Under the pieces are notes generated by a model, which was not told where the DNA came from, did not search any database, and saw nothing but the letters and a program-made list of their open reading frames with translations. From Achromobacter denitrificans NBRC 15125 (lineage in GTDB: Bacteria; Pseudomonadota; Gammaproteobacteria; Burkholderiales; Burkholderiaceae_B), in NCBI RefSeq assembly GCF_001571365.1, contig NZ_BCTQ01000035.1, forward strand, positions 1 through 64,000: a stretch of 64,000 nt of DNA, in the 5' to 3' direction. Below are positions 1 through 7,681 of the stretch, piece by piece. The stretch's first letter is position 1. Each line of letters starts with the position of its first letter. Both the position numbers and the translations under genes were made by a program.

Positions 1-29
1 AGGCTAGAAATCAGCCGCCGAACGCGCGC

Positions 30-99
30 AACCCATGCGGCCGCAATCGCGTGTTTTCCGGCCGATGCCGGGCACTATCTGCCCACGGCCGCATGGGTT
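30..99. repeat. 14-bp perfect inverted repeat
   Basis: The arms at 30-43 (AACCCATGCGGCCG) and 86-99 are exact reverse complements separated by 42 bases. CG-rich flanks partly continue the symmetry. It lies in a gene-free stretch (1-152) to the left of the trmL stop. A second, smaller hairpin (GAGTTCTT at 117-124, AAGAACTC at 129-136) sits between it and trmL. Neither has a following T-run, so a role as an intrinsic terminator is uncertain. Confidence 0.6.
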
Positions 100-152
100 T
101 CGCGCGCTGGATACTTGAGTTCTTCCTTAAGAACTCTCGCGCTCCACCCATC

Positions 153-623
153 CTACACGCCGCCCTCGTAGCCCTGCTGGCGCCAGGCCTCGAACACCGT
201 GACCGCCACGGCGTTGGACAGGTTCAGGCTGCGCTGGCCGGCGCGCATCGGCAGCCGCACGCGCTGCTGGGGCGGGAACATCGCCTGGTGCTCCTCCGAG
301 AGCCCGGCCGTTTCGCGGCCGAAGACGAACACGTCGCCCGGCTTGAAACCGATGTCCGCCACGCTGCGCTGCGCATGCGTGGTCAGCGCGTAGATGCTGG
401 ACGGCGCGGCCCCGGTATCGGCCAGGGCCTCCTGCAGCGTATCGTGCACCCGGACCGGCTGCCATTCGTGATAATCCAGCCCCGCTCGGCGCATGCGGGC
501 ATCATCCAGCTCGAAACCCAGCGGCCGCACCAGATGCAGCTGGGCCCCCGTATTGGCGCACAGGCGGATGGCGTTGCCGGTGTTGGGAGGGATCTCGGGG
601 CAGACGAGGATGACGTGGAACAT
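153..623 (-). CDS. trmL: tRNA (cytidine(34)-2'-O)-methyltransferase
   Basis: This 156-residue protein is a minimal SPOUT methyltransferase, the size expected for TrmL, which 2'-O-methylates the wobble base of certain leucine tRNAs using SAM. All three SpoU motifs are visible: the N-terminal [15 protein letters not shown], the central [10 protein letters not shown], and the C-terminal [15 protein letters not shown] that forms the knot. The ATG at 621-623 is chosen because the fold begins immediately ([16 protein letters not shown]). A longer reading frame upstream adds only non-family sequence. The next gene leftward is outside the window, and the comF-like gene ends 117 bases upstream on the same strand. 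Family assignment is firm. TrmL rather than another small SpoU enzyme is inferred from length and motif context. Confidence 0.92.
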   Translation of the reverse strand: MFHVILVCPEIPPNTGNAIRLCANTGAQLHLVRPLGFELDDARMRRAGLDYHEWQPVRVHDTLQEALADTGAAPSSIYALTTHAQRSVADIGFKPGDVFVFGRETAGLSEEHQAMFPPQQRVRLPMRAGQRSLNLSNAVAVTVFEAWRQQGYEGGV

Positions 624-740
624 GGCGGATGGGACTCGGCAGACAGCTTGCGGCGCGAAAGGCCGTATGCCGGAATTGTCGCCGATTTGCCGGCGGGCCG
701 GCTCACGGCGTGGGGGCCGGCTCACTGCGTGCGAGCCGGC

Positions 741-1478
741 TCACTGCGTGCGCGCCGCCACCAGCACCGTGACGCCCTCCGCCCCCGCGGCCAAGAGCGC
801 GCCCGCGGCGGCATCGGCGGTGCTGCCCGTCGTCATGACATCGTCCACCACGGCCACGTGCCGGCCTTCAACTCCACCCGCGCAGGAATACACGCCCACC
901 GCGCCGGCACGGCGGGCCTGCCGGCCCTGGCCGGTCTGGGGCGGCGCCTCGCGGCGCCTCAGCAATACGCCGCGCGCCAGGGGAAGCGCCAATTCCGCCG
1001 CCAGGCCGCGAGCGATCTCGGCGGCCGGGTTCATGCCGCGCCTGCGCAGCGAGGCGCGCCCCGCCGGCACGGGCAGCAGCAGCGTGCCGGCGGGCAGCGG
1101 GCCATCGCGAGCGAGGGCGGCGGCAATCAGCCGCGCAAGCACCGGCGCCACGCCGAGCCGCCGCTGGGCCTTCAGCATCAGGATCAGGGCATCGGCCGGC
1201 GGTTCGTAGTCGAATGCCGCCACCGTGCGCCCGAACAGGCGGGGCGTGCCGAGGCAGGCGGCGCAGCAGGGCGCGCCAGGCCGCAGCCTGAGCCCGCAGC
1301 GGCCGCAGCGCGGCGGCGCCGAGAGCAGGTCGGCCTCGCAGCCCGCGCAAAGCCGCGCTCCCCCCACCCGCGCGCCGCACAGGGGGCAGTCGCAGCCGAC
1401 GCGGGCCAGCAGCAGCCGCCCCATGTTCCGTAGGGACAATCGGAGCCCGCGGCCGGGATGCGCAATAATGGATGCCAT
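741..1478 (-). CDS. ComF-family phosphoribosyltransferase-like protein
   Basis: This 245-residue protein has an N-terminal cysteine-rich zinc-binding part (Cys29, 31, 34, 44, 47, 58, 61, 71, 72, 75) followed by a type I phosphoribosyltransferase fold with the PRPP loop VVDDVMTTGSTA near residues 210-221. That is the ComF layout, linked in competent bacteria to DNA uptake. In non-competent species the substrate is unknown. The dprA gene at 30 kb is the other competence-family gene here. The start is uncertain: ATG at 1476-1478 has GAGGG directly abutting it, too close to be a normal ribosome site, and an ATG at 1422-1424 would give a protein 18 residues shorter that still keeps all cysteines. 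The gene is divergent from the bioC-like gene. Confidence 0.85.
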   Translation of the reverse strand: MASIIAHPGRGLRLSLRNMGRLLLARVGCDCPLCGARVGGARLCAGCEADLLSAPPRCGRCGLRLRPGAPCCAACLGTPRLFGRTVAAFDYEPPADALILMLKAQRRLGVAPVLARLIAAALARDGPLPAGTLLLPVPAGRASLRRRGMNPAAEIARGLAAELALPLARGVLLRRREAPPQTGQGRQARRAGAVGVYSCAGGVEGRHVAVVDDVMTTGSTADAAAGALLAAGAEGVTVLVAARTQ

Positions 1479-1529
1479 CCCTCATGAAACCATGATCCGC
1501 TCCGCCATCAAGGCGCGGGCGCGACCGAA

Positions 1530-2465
1530 ATGTCCTTGCCAGAACCCGCAACGCTTCCTTCCCTGCCCATCGTCAGCGCCGACGTGCCCCGGCAGTTCGC
1601 CCGCCGCGGCGACCTGTCCGACGCCCAGTTCCTGTATGGGGAAATCGCTCGCCGCATGCTGGGCCGGCTGCAATACATCCGCATACACCCCCAGGCCATG
1701 CTGGATGCCGGCTGCGGCGCCGGCGACAACCTCGCGCTGCTGCGCGAACGCTATCCCGAAGCCGCCTATACCGGGCTGGACAATTGCGGCCCGCTGCTCG
1801 ACCTGGCGCGCAAGCGCCACGCGCCCGGCGGCCTGTCCGCCTGGATCGGCAAGCTGGCGCGCCGGGGCCCGTCCGCCGCCGCCTTCGTGCAGGCCGACCT
1901 GGCAGACACCGGGCTGGCGCCGGAATCGCTGGAGCTGGTGTGGTCGAACCTGGCCATGCACTGGCACCGCGCCCCGCATGCCGTGCTGGCCGAATGGCGG
2001 CGCATCCTGAAGGTGGGCGGGCTGGCCATGTTCTCCTGCCTGGGGCCGGCCACGCTGCGCGAGCTGCGCCAGGCGCTGGCCGACGCGGGCCTGCGCACGG
2101 CCACGCCGTCCTTCGTGGACATGCACGACTTCGGCGACCTGCTGGTGGAAAACGGCTTTGCCGACCCCGTCATGGACCAGGAAATCCTGACCCTCACGTA
2201 CCGCAGCCCCGAAAAGCTGCTGGAAGACGTGCGGGCGCTGGGCGGAAACCCCGCCGAGGGCCGCCGGGGCGGGCTGGTGGGCCGCGATTGGCGCGACCGC
2301 CTCTGCGCCGCGCTGGAAGCGCAGCGCCGGCCAGACGGGCTGATTGCCCTGAGCATCGAAGTGGCGTACGGCCATGCCTGGCGCGCCGCCGCGCACCGCA
2401 CGACGGCGGGCGAAACCCGGCTGTCGGTCAGCGCGATCGGGGGCCGCCAGCGCGGCACCCCCTGA
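1530..2465 (+). CDS. BioC-like SAM-dependent methyltransferase
   Basis: This 311-residue class I methyltransferase has motif I as LDAGCGAGDNLALL, an acidic VQADLAD motif and the BioC-like VWSNLAMHWHRAP segment. BioC methylates malonyl-ACP to open the biotin pathway, and this protein is closest in layout to that family. No other biotin gene is nearby, so the precise substrate is an inference. The C-terminal part is longer than in the E. coli protein (251 residues). The ATG at 1530 follows a purine-rich but weak ribosome site. The gene shares a short divergent promoter region of about 50 bases with the comF-like gene and is followed after 16 bases by the convergent ybdK-like gene. Confidence 0.8.
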   Translation: MSLPEPATLPSLPIVSADVPRQFARRGDLSDAQFLYGEIARRMLGRLQYIRIHPQAMLDAGCGAGDNLALLRERYPEAAYTGLDNCGPLLDLARKRHAPGGLSAWIGKLARRGPSAAAFVQADLADTGLAPESLELVWSNLAMHWHRAPHAVLAEWRRILKVGGLAMFSCLGPATLRELRQALADAGLRTATPSFVDMHDFGDLLVENGFADPVMDQEILTLTYRSPEKLLEDVRALGGNPAEGRRGGLVGRDWRDRLCAALEAQRRPDGLIALSIEVAYGHAWRAAAHRTTAGETRLSVSAIGGRQRGTP

Positions 2466-2481
2466 GGCGGGTTAACAGACC

Positions 2482-3726
2482 CTAGTGCAGGCGTTCGGGC
2501 AGGGGCACGCTGACCCCGGGTTCCGACGCGCGCAGCGGCTGCATGGGTTCGGAAGTGGCCCGGATGCGGCGGCGCAGGACCGCCGTGGGTTCGGCGGGCG
2601 CGGTTGCGCCGGCGGCCACGCCGCGCCAGGCGTTCGACATGGCTTCCACCAGCAGCGGCAGATCGCGCAGGCGATGGAACTGGCTGCGCAGCCAGCGCGA
2701 ATCGTTGCCGCTGCGCATGGATTCGTCGCGCAGGGTGGCGATCATGTCGCCCGTGCCCAGTTCCTCGGCCACCGGCATCAAGCGCTGGAACAGCACGCGC
2801 AGGTGGTCCATCAGGCGCAGGCGCTGGCCGTCCGGCGTCACGTAGCTGCCCTGCAGGCCGAAGCGGCAGGCCTGGAAATGGTTGCTGCGGTAGGACAGCC
2901 AGGCGTTGTCGCAGGGATCGTCCTCGCGCATCAGCAGCACCGCCAGGGCCTGGGCGAAGGCCGCAATCTGGCAGGCCCGCTCGACCGTCAACGGCGTGTC
3001 GCAGACGCGGATTTCGACCGTGCCGAATTCCGGCTTGGGGCGGATGTCCCAGTACAGGTCCTTGATGCTCTCGGCCAGGCCATAGGCGCGCAGCTGGGCC
3101 AGATGGGCCTCGAACTGATACCAATCCTTCACTTCGGGCGGCATGTGGCCGGCCAGGGGGAAGCTGTTGACCGCGTTCAGGCGCGAGCACGAGAACAGCG
3201 TATCCACGCCCTCGCAATACGGCGAGGAGGCCGACAGCGCGATAAAGTGCGGCACATAGGGCGACAGCCGGCGCAGCAGCTTGATGGAATCGTCGCCGTT
3301 GCGCACGCCCAGGTGGATGTGCTGACCGAAGACAGTAAATTGACGCGCCAGGTAACCGTACATTTCGGCCAGGTACTGGAAACGCGGGGTGTCGGAGATG
3401 GAGCGCTCTTGCCAGCGCATGAAGGGGTGCGCGCCGCCGCCCGCGACCGAGACGCCGACGGCGTCCGCTGCTTCGACGAGCGCATCGCGCATCTCGCGCA
3501 TTTCGGCCAGAAGGCCCATTGGGTGCTCGTGCACCGAGGAGTTCAGTTCGATCATCGACCGCGTGATTTCCGGTTTGACGCGGTCGGCGATGGGGTGGTT
3601 GGCCATTTGGGCCAGCAGCTCGTCAGAGGCTGCGGTCAGGTCAAAACTGCGGGGGTCGATCAGTTGCAGCTCGAGCTCGATGCCCAGGGTGTTGGGGGCC
3701 GACGAAATGAACGGGATCTGTTCCAT
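2482..3726 (-). CDS. YbdK-family carboxylate-amine ligase
   Basis: This 414-residue protein belongs to the glutamate-cysteine ligase type 2 (GCS2) fold. Near the N-terminus it carries GIELELQL with metal and ATP-binding glutamates, and mid-protein [10 protein letters not shown] and [18 protein letters not shown]. In E. coli, YbdK shows weak glutamate-cysteine ligase activity, but its physiological product is unknown. The start at 3726 is preceded by AAAGGAG at ideal spacing, which excludes a longer in-frame extension that reaches 3879. The gene stands alone, convergent with the bioC-like gene, with about 350 gene-free bases upstream. Confidence 0.88.
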   Translation of the reverse strand: MEQIPFISSAPNTLGIELELQLIDPRSFDLTAASDELLAQMANHPIADRVKPEITRSMIELNSSVHEHPMGLLAEMREMRDALVEAADAVGVSVAGGGAHPFMRWQERSISDTPRFQYLAEMYGYLARQFTVFGQHIHLGVRNGDDSIKLLRRLSPYVPHFIALSASSPYCEGVDTLFSCSRLNAVNSFPLAGHMPPEVKDWYQFEAHLAQLRAYGLAESIKDLYWDIRPKPEFGTVEIRVCDTPLTVERACQIAAFAQALAVLLMREDDPCDNAWLSYRSNHFQACRFGLQGSYVTPDGQRLRLMDHLRVLFQRLMPVAEELGTGDMIATLRDESMRSGNDSRWLRSQFHRLRDLPLLVEAMSNAWRGVAAGATAPAEPTAVLRRRIRATSEPMQPLRASEPGVSVPLPERLH

Positions 3727-4080
3727 CTCGGACTCCTTTGAATGTTTGATGAGGGGGTGCGCCGTTCGACCTTGAAGCCCGGCAACTTCCCGGGGGGCAC
3801 TAGACGGCAACTTGTGCATGCATGATAGCCGCAACTTTGTGGCAAAACGATTGAGAATCGTGACATTTATGTGCAACATCGCGAAGCATTCGGTTTTCCC
3901 CTGCGAGACAAAGTGAGCGAGTGCTTACGACATAGAAATGGCGCGGCTCTCCGGCCCGCGAGGTCCGGATGGCGAGTCTGGAAGGGGCTTTCGGAGGGGG
4001 AAGGGATAACCCTAATCAGGGTTATTACGGACTAAATCCGGGCCAAAAAGGGGGCTGGACGGCCGCCGCCCCGGCAGCGC
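3727..4080. other. Intergenic region, ybdK-like start to trkH stop
   Basis: These 354 bases hold no convincing gene. On the left is the AAAGGAG site of the ybdK-like gene and presumably its promoter, though I cannot place convincing -35/-10 hexamers. A perfect 8-bp inverted repeat, ATAACCCT (4006-4013) and AGGGTTAT (4018-4025), lies 55 bases beyond the trkH stop and may mark the 3' end of the trk transcript. It has no T-run. Confidence 0.5.
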
Positions 4081-5550
4081 CTACTTGCGCCAGAAAATCG
4101 GGGTGAACAGCACCAGCACGGTCAAGAGCTCCAGGCGCCCGATCAGCATGGCGAAAGTACAGACCCAGATCTGGAAGTCCGACAGCACCGCGAAATTCCC
4201 CATCGGGCCGACCGGCCCCAGGCCGGGGCCGGTGTTGTTCACGCTGGCGAAAACGGCCGAGAAGGCGGTGATCGGGTCCAGGCCGGAGAGGAGCAGCAGG
4301 CTGGTGAAAACGGCGATGGAGAGGCCGTAGAACAGCATGAACGCCAGCACCGAGGACATGGTCCGGGCCTCGACCGCCCTGCCGTTGATCCGCACGGGGC
4401 TGACCGCATGCGGATGCAACATTGTTACAAGCTCGTTGCGCGCCTGTTTGACCAGCAGGATCGCCCGTATCATCTTGATGCCGCCGCCGGTCGACCCCGC
4501 CGAGGTCGCGAAGCCCGAGAGCAGCAGCATGGTCAGCGGCGCGAACAGGGGCCATTGCGCGAAATCGGTGTTGGCGTAGCCGGTCGTGGTCGCCATCGAG
4601 ATCGTGTTGAACATCCCGTAGCGCAGCGCCTCCAGCGGTTCGGCGTAGACGCCTTTCAGGTAGAGGAACACGGAGATCACCAGCCCCACGCCCAGCACGA
4701 CAACCAGGTAAGGGATGGCTTCGGGGCAGCGCAGGTAGGCCCGCGCGCTGCGCTGGCGGAAGGCGTTGAAATGGGTGGCGAAGTTGATCCCGGCGATCAG
4801 CATGAACACCATGGCCACCATTTCCACCGCCACCGAATCGAAGTGGGCGAAGCCGTCGTCCCAGGTGGAGAAGCCCCCCAGCCCCATCGTCGTGGCCATG
4901 TGGCACCAGGCCTCGAACCACGACAGGCCGACCGCCCGGTACGCCAGGAAGCACAGGATCGAGAAGACGAAATAGACCGCGTAGAGCGCCTTGGCGGTGC
5001 TGGCGATGCGCGGGGTCAGGCGCTCGTCCTTCATGGGGCCGGGCGTTTCCGCGCGCACGACCTGGTGGCCGCCGACCCCGAGCAGCGGCAGGATGGCCAC
5101 GGCCAGGACCAGGATCCCCATGCCGCCGATCCAGATCAGCGTGGCCCGCCAGAGGTTGATGGAGGCCGGCAGGGTGTCCAGGTTGGTCAGGACCGTGGCG
5201 CCGGTGGTGGTCAGGCCCGACATGGCCTCGAAGTAGGCGCCGGTGAAAGACAGCGGCTGCCCGGCGCCATGGAAATAGAGCAAGAGCGGAATGGCCGCCA
5301 GCAGCGGCAGGCCCGCCCACACGGCCGAGACCAGCACGAAGCCGTCGCGCGCGCGCAGTTCGCAACGGGCGCGCCGCGTCAGCGCGGCCAGGCCGCCGCC
5401 GATGCCCACCGAGATCAGGAATCCGTTCAGGAAGGCTCCGCGCGCGGCGTCGCCGCCCACGTAGGCCACGCCCAGCGGGATCAGCATGGTGAGGGCGAAC
5501 ATCACCATCGTCAGGCCCAGGATGTAGAGGGTGCCCAGGACGCGCTTCAT
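4081..5550 (-). CDS. trkH: Trk-type potassium uptake membrane subunit
   Basis: This 489-residue protein is very hydrophobic across its whole length, the usual size for TrkH/TrkG. It has the pore-loop repeats that make the K+ selectivity filter, for example around TTTGATVLTNLD and the glycine-rich ATSAGSTGGGIKMIRA segment. It forms the inner-membrane channel for K+ gated by cytoplasmic TrkA, encoded 51 bases upstream on the same strand. It is the last gene of the run that begins with rsmB. It ends VLFTPIFWRK close to an inverted repeat at 4006-4025. The assignment is firm. Confidence 0.95.
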   Translation of the reverse strand: MKRVLGTLYILGLTMVMFALTMLIPLGVAYVGGDAARGAFLNGFLISVGIGGGLAALTRRARCELRARDGFVLVSAVWAGLPLLAAIPLLLYFHGAGQPLSFTGAYFEAMSGLTTTGATVLTNLDTLPASINLWRATLIWIGGMGILVLAVAILPLLGVGGHQVVRAETPGPMKDERLTPRIASTAKALYAVYFVFSILCFLAYRAVGLSWFEAWCHMATTMGLGGFSTWDDGFAHFDSVAVEMVAMVFMLIAGINFATHFNAFRQRSARAYLRCPEAIPYLVVVLGVGLVISVFLYLKGVYAEPLEALRYGMFNTISMATTTGYANTDFAQWPLFAPLTMLLLSGFATSAGSTGGGIKMIRAILLVKQARNELVTMLHPHAVSPVRINGRAVEARTMSSVLAFMLFYGLSIAVFTSLLLLSGLDPITAFSAVFASVNNTGPGLGPVGPMGNFAVLSDFQIWVCTFAMLIGRLELLTVLVLFTPIFWRK

Positions 5551-5601
5551 GGAGCTATCCGGCCGCGCGCGGCCCGCGGAGGATGAGGGAGGCGGCGCGC
5601 A

Positions 5602-6981
5602 TCAGAAGAAGGACGCCGAGACTTGGAACAGCTTTTCCACGCGCGGCATCTGCCGGCGCGAGGGCACGAAGACGATGACGTGGTCGTCGGATTCGATCAC
5701 GGTATCGGCGTCCGGCAGGATGATTTCGTCTTCGCGCACCAGCGCGCCGATGCTGGCGCCCTTGGGCAGGCTGATCTGCCCCACGGCGCGGCCGACCACC
5801 TTGGAATTGGAGCGGTCGCCGTGGGCGATGGCCTCCAGCGCCTCCGCCACGCCCTGGCGCAGACGGTGCACGGCGGCCACGTCGCCGCGGCGCACGTGGC
5901 GCAGCAGCTCGCTCATGGTGGCCTGGGACGGCGAAACCGCGATGTCGATGTGGCTGCCCTGCATCAGCTCGCCGTAGGCCTGGCGGTTGATCAGGGCGAT
6001 CACCTTGCGGGCGCCCAGGCGCTTGGCCAGCAGCGAGGACATGATGTTGTCCTCATCGTCGCTGGTGAGCGCCAGCCAGGTGTCCATGTCCTCGATGTTC
6101 TCGCGCTCCAGCAGGGCCTCGTCGGTGCCGCTGCCGTGCAGGACCAGCACGCTGTCGGGCAGTTGCGTGGCCAGGTATTCGCAACGCTTCAGGTCGCGCT
6201 CGATGATGCGGACGCTGTATTTTTCCTCGGCCAGCTGGCGCGCGAGGCGCAGGCCGATATTGCCGCCGCCGGCGATCATCACCCGGCGCACGTCGCGCTC
6301 GGCCTCGCGCAGCTGCCGGACCGCCCGGCGCGCGTCGCGCGAGTCCACCACCAGGACCACCTCGTCGCCCGGGGCGATGACGGTGCCGCTGCCGGCGCGC
6401 AGCGGCCGTCCGCCGCGCAGCACGTCGATCACGCGGGCCTTCACGTCCGGCCAGACGTCGCGCAGCTTGTCCACGGGGGAATGCGCCATCGGGCTTCCAT
6501 GGCCCACCCGCACGGTCACGACGCTGACGCGCCCTTCCGCGAACTCCACCACCTGCAAGGCCTCGGGGAATTCGATCAGGCTGTGCAGGTAAGTGGTGAC
6601 GCTGCGCTCCGGACTGATCAGCGCGTCGATGCAGAAGCCCTCTTCGCTCATGAGCTCCGCGTGTTCGGCGAACTCGACCGAACGGATGCGGGCGATGCGG
6701 CGGGGGATATTGAACAGCTGGCGGGCGATCTTGCAGGCCACCATATTGGCGGTGTCGGAGGCCGCGCAGGCGATCAGGAGGTCGGTGTCGGCGGCGCCGG
6801 CAGCCTCCAGCACCGACACCTGCGCGCCGTCGCCATGGACGACGCGCAGGTCGAAATGCTCTTGCAGGTATTGAAGCTGGACGGGATCCGAATCGATGAC
6901 CGTGATGTCGTTCTCTTCCGACACCAGGTTCTCCGCCACGCTGGTGCCTACGCGACCAGCGCCCATGATCAGGATCTTCAT
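5602..6981 (-). CDS. trkA: Trk potassium uptake regulatory subunit (NAD-binding)
   Basis: This 459-residue protein has two tandem RCK modules, each an NAD-binding Rossmann domain (GAGRVG at residues 7-12 and the second IAGGGNIGLRLARQL) followed by a TrkA-C domain. TrkA is a peripheral ring that gates TrkH in response to nucleotides. The start ATG at 6979-6981 overlaps the ntrX-like stop in an ATGA arrangement, so the two are translationally coupled. An open frame extends some 160 codons further upstream, but that part is only the out-of-frame shadow of the regulator gene. The length matches E. coli TrkA (458). Confidence 0.96.
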   Translation of the reverse strand: MKILIMGAGRVGTSVAENLVSEENDITVIDSDPVQLQYLQEHFDLRVVHGDGAQVSVLEAAGAADTDLLIACAASDTANMVACKIARQLFNIPRRIARIRSVEFAEHAELMSEEGFCIDALISPERSVTTYLHSLIEFPEALQVVEFAEGRVSVVTVRVGHGSPMAHSPVDKLRDVWPDVKARVIDVLRGGRPLRAGSGTVIAPGDEVVLVVDSRDARRAVRQLREAERDVRRVMIAGGGNIGLRLARQLAEEKYSVRIIERDLKRCEYLATQLPDSVLVLHGSGTDEALLERENIEDMDTWLALTSDDEDNIMSSLLAKRLGARKVIALINRQAYGELMQGSHIDIAVSPSQATMSELLRHVRRGDVAAVHRLRQGVAEALEAIAHGDRSNSKVVGRAVGQISLPKGASIGALVREDEIILPDADTVIESDDHVIVFVPSRRQMPRVEKLFQVSASFF

Positions 6982-7670
6982 GTGCTCCGCTTGCGGGCGG
7001 ACTCGATGCCCAATTGCTTGAGCTTGCGGTAGAGGTGGGTGCGCTCCAGGCCGGTGCGCTCCGAGACGCGGGTCATGCTGTGGCTTTCGCGGACCAGGTG
7101 GTATTCGAAATAGATGCGCTCGAACTCGTCGCGCGCTTCGCGCAGCGGCTGGTCCAGCGAAATGCTGCCCAGCTGGCCGTTGGAGGCGACCGGGATTTCG
7201 TTGGCGGGCGCGGCGGCCAGCGTGGGGGGATCGAGCTCGTCTTCCAGGGCCACCGCCGGGCTGGCGGCCGCCGGATGCGCGGCGGCGGGAGCCGGGTGCG
7301 GCGCGCGGCCGCGGGCCAGGCCGGCCGCGACGGTCTTCAGCAGACGCTGCAGGGTGATGGGCTTTTCGAGGAAATCCATGGCGCCGATGCGCGTGGCCTC
7401 GACCGCCGTGTCGATGGTGGCATGGCCGCTCATCATGATCACGGGCATGTCCAGCAGGCCTTGCGAGCCCCATTCCTTGAGCAGGCTCACGCCGTCGGTG
7501 TCGGGCATCCAGATGTCCAGCAACACCAGGTCAGGACGCATGCGCAATCGCGCGGCGCGCGCCTGCGCCGCGTTTTCAGCCAGCTCGACCGTGTGTCCTT
7601 CGTCGTAAAGGATCTCCGACAAAAGCTCGCGTATACCGACTTCGTCGTCAACCACCAGAATTCTGGCCAT
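6978..7670 (-). CDS. NtrX-like response regulator lacking the AAA+ domain
   Basis: This 230-residue protein has an intact N-terminal receiver (acidic Asp9/Asp10, phosphoacceptor Asp52, Ser81, Lys103), a proline/alanine-rich linker of about 60 residues, and a C-terminal Fis-type helix-turn-helix (RVSERTGLERTHLYRKLKQL). The roughly 240-residue sigma-54-interacting AAA+ domain of canonical NtrX is absent, with no GAFTGA loop or Walker motifs. It must therefore act on DNA without driving sigma-54. It follows the ntrY-like kinase by 11 bases and overlaps trkA by four. Its role is inferred from the kinase partner. The target genes are unknown. Confidence 0.9.
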   Translation of the reverse strand: MARILVVDDEVGIRELLSEILYDEGHTVELAENAAQARAARLRMRPDLVLLDIWMPDTDGVSLLKEWGSQGLLDMPVIMMSGHATIDTAVEATRIGAMDFLEKPITLQRLLKTVAAGLARGRAPHPAPAAAHPAAASPAVALEDELDPPTLAAAPANEIPVASNGQLGSISLDQPLREARDEFERIYFEYHLVRESHSMTRVSERTGLERTHLYRKLKQLGIESARKRST

Positions 7671-7681
7671 AAAGCATCCAC

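Noticed and set aside
6982..7473. An N-terminal extension of trkA by about 160 codons
   Set aside because: The extra part is the out-of-frame reading of the ntrX-like gene. The Rossmann motif starts at the ATG at 6979-6981 and the length then equals E. coli TrkA.
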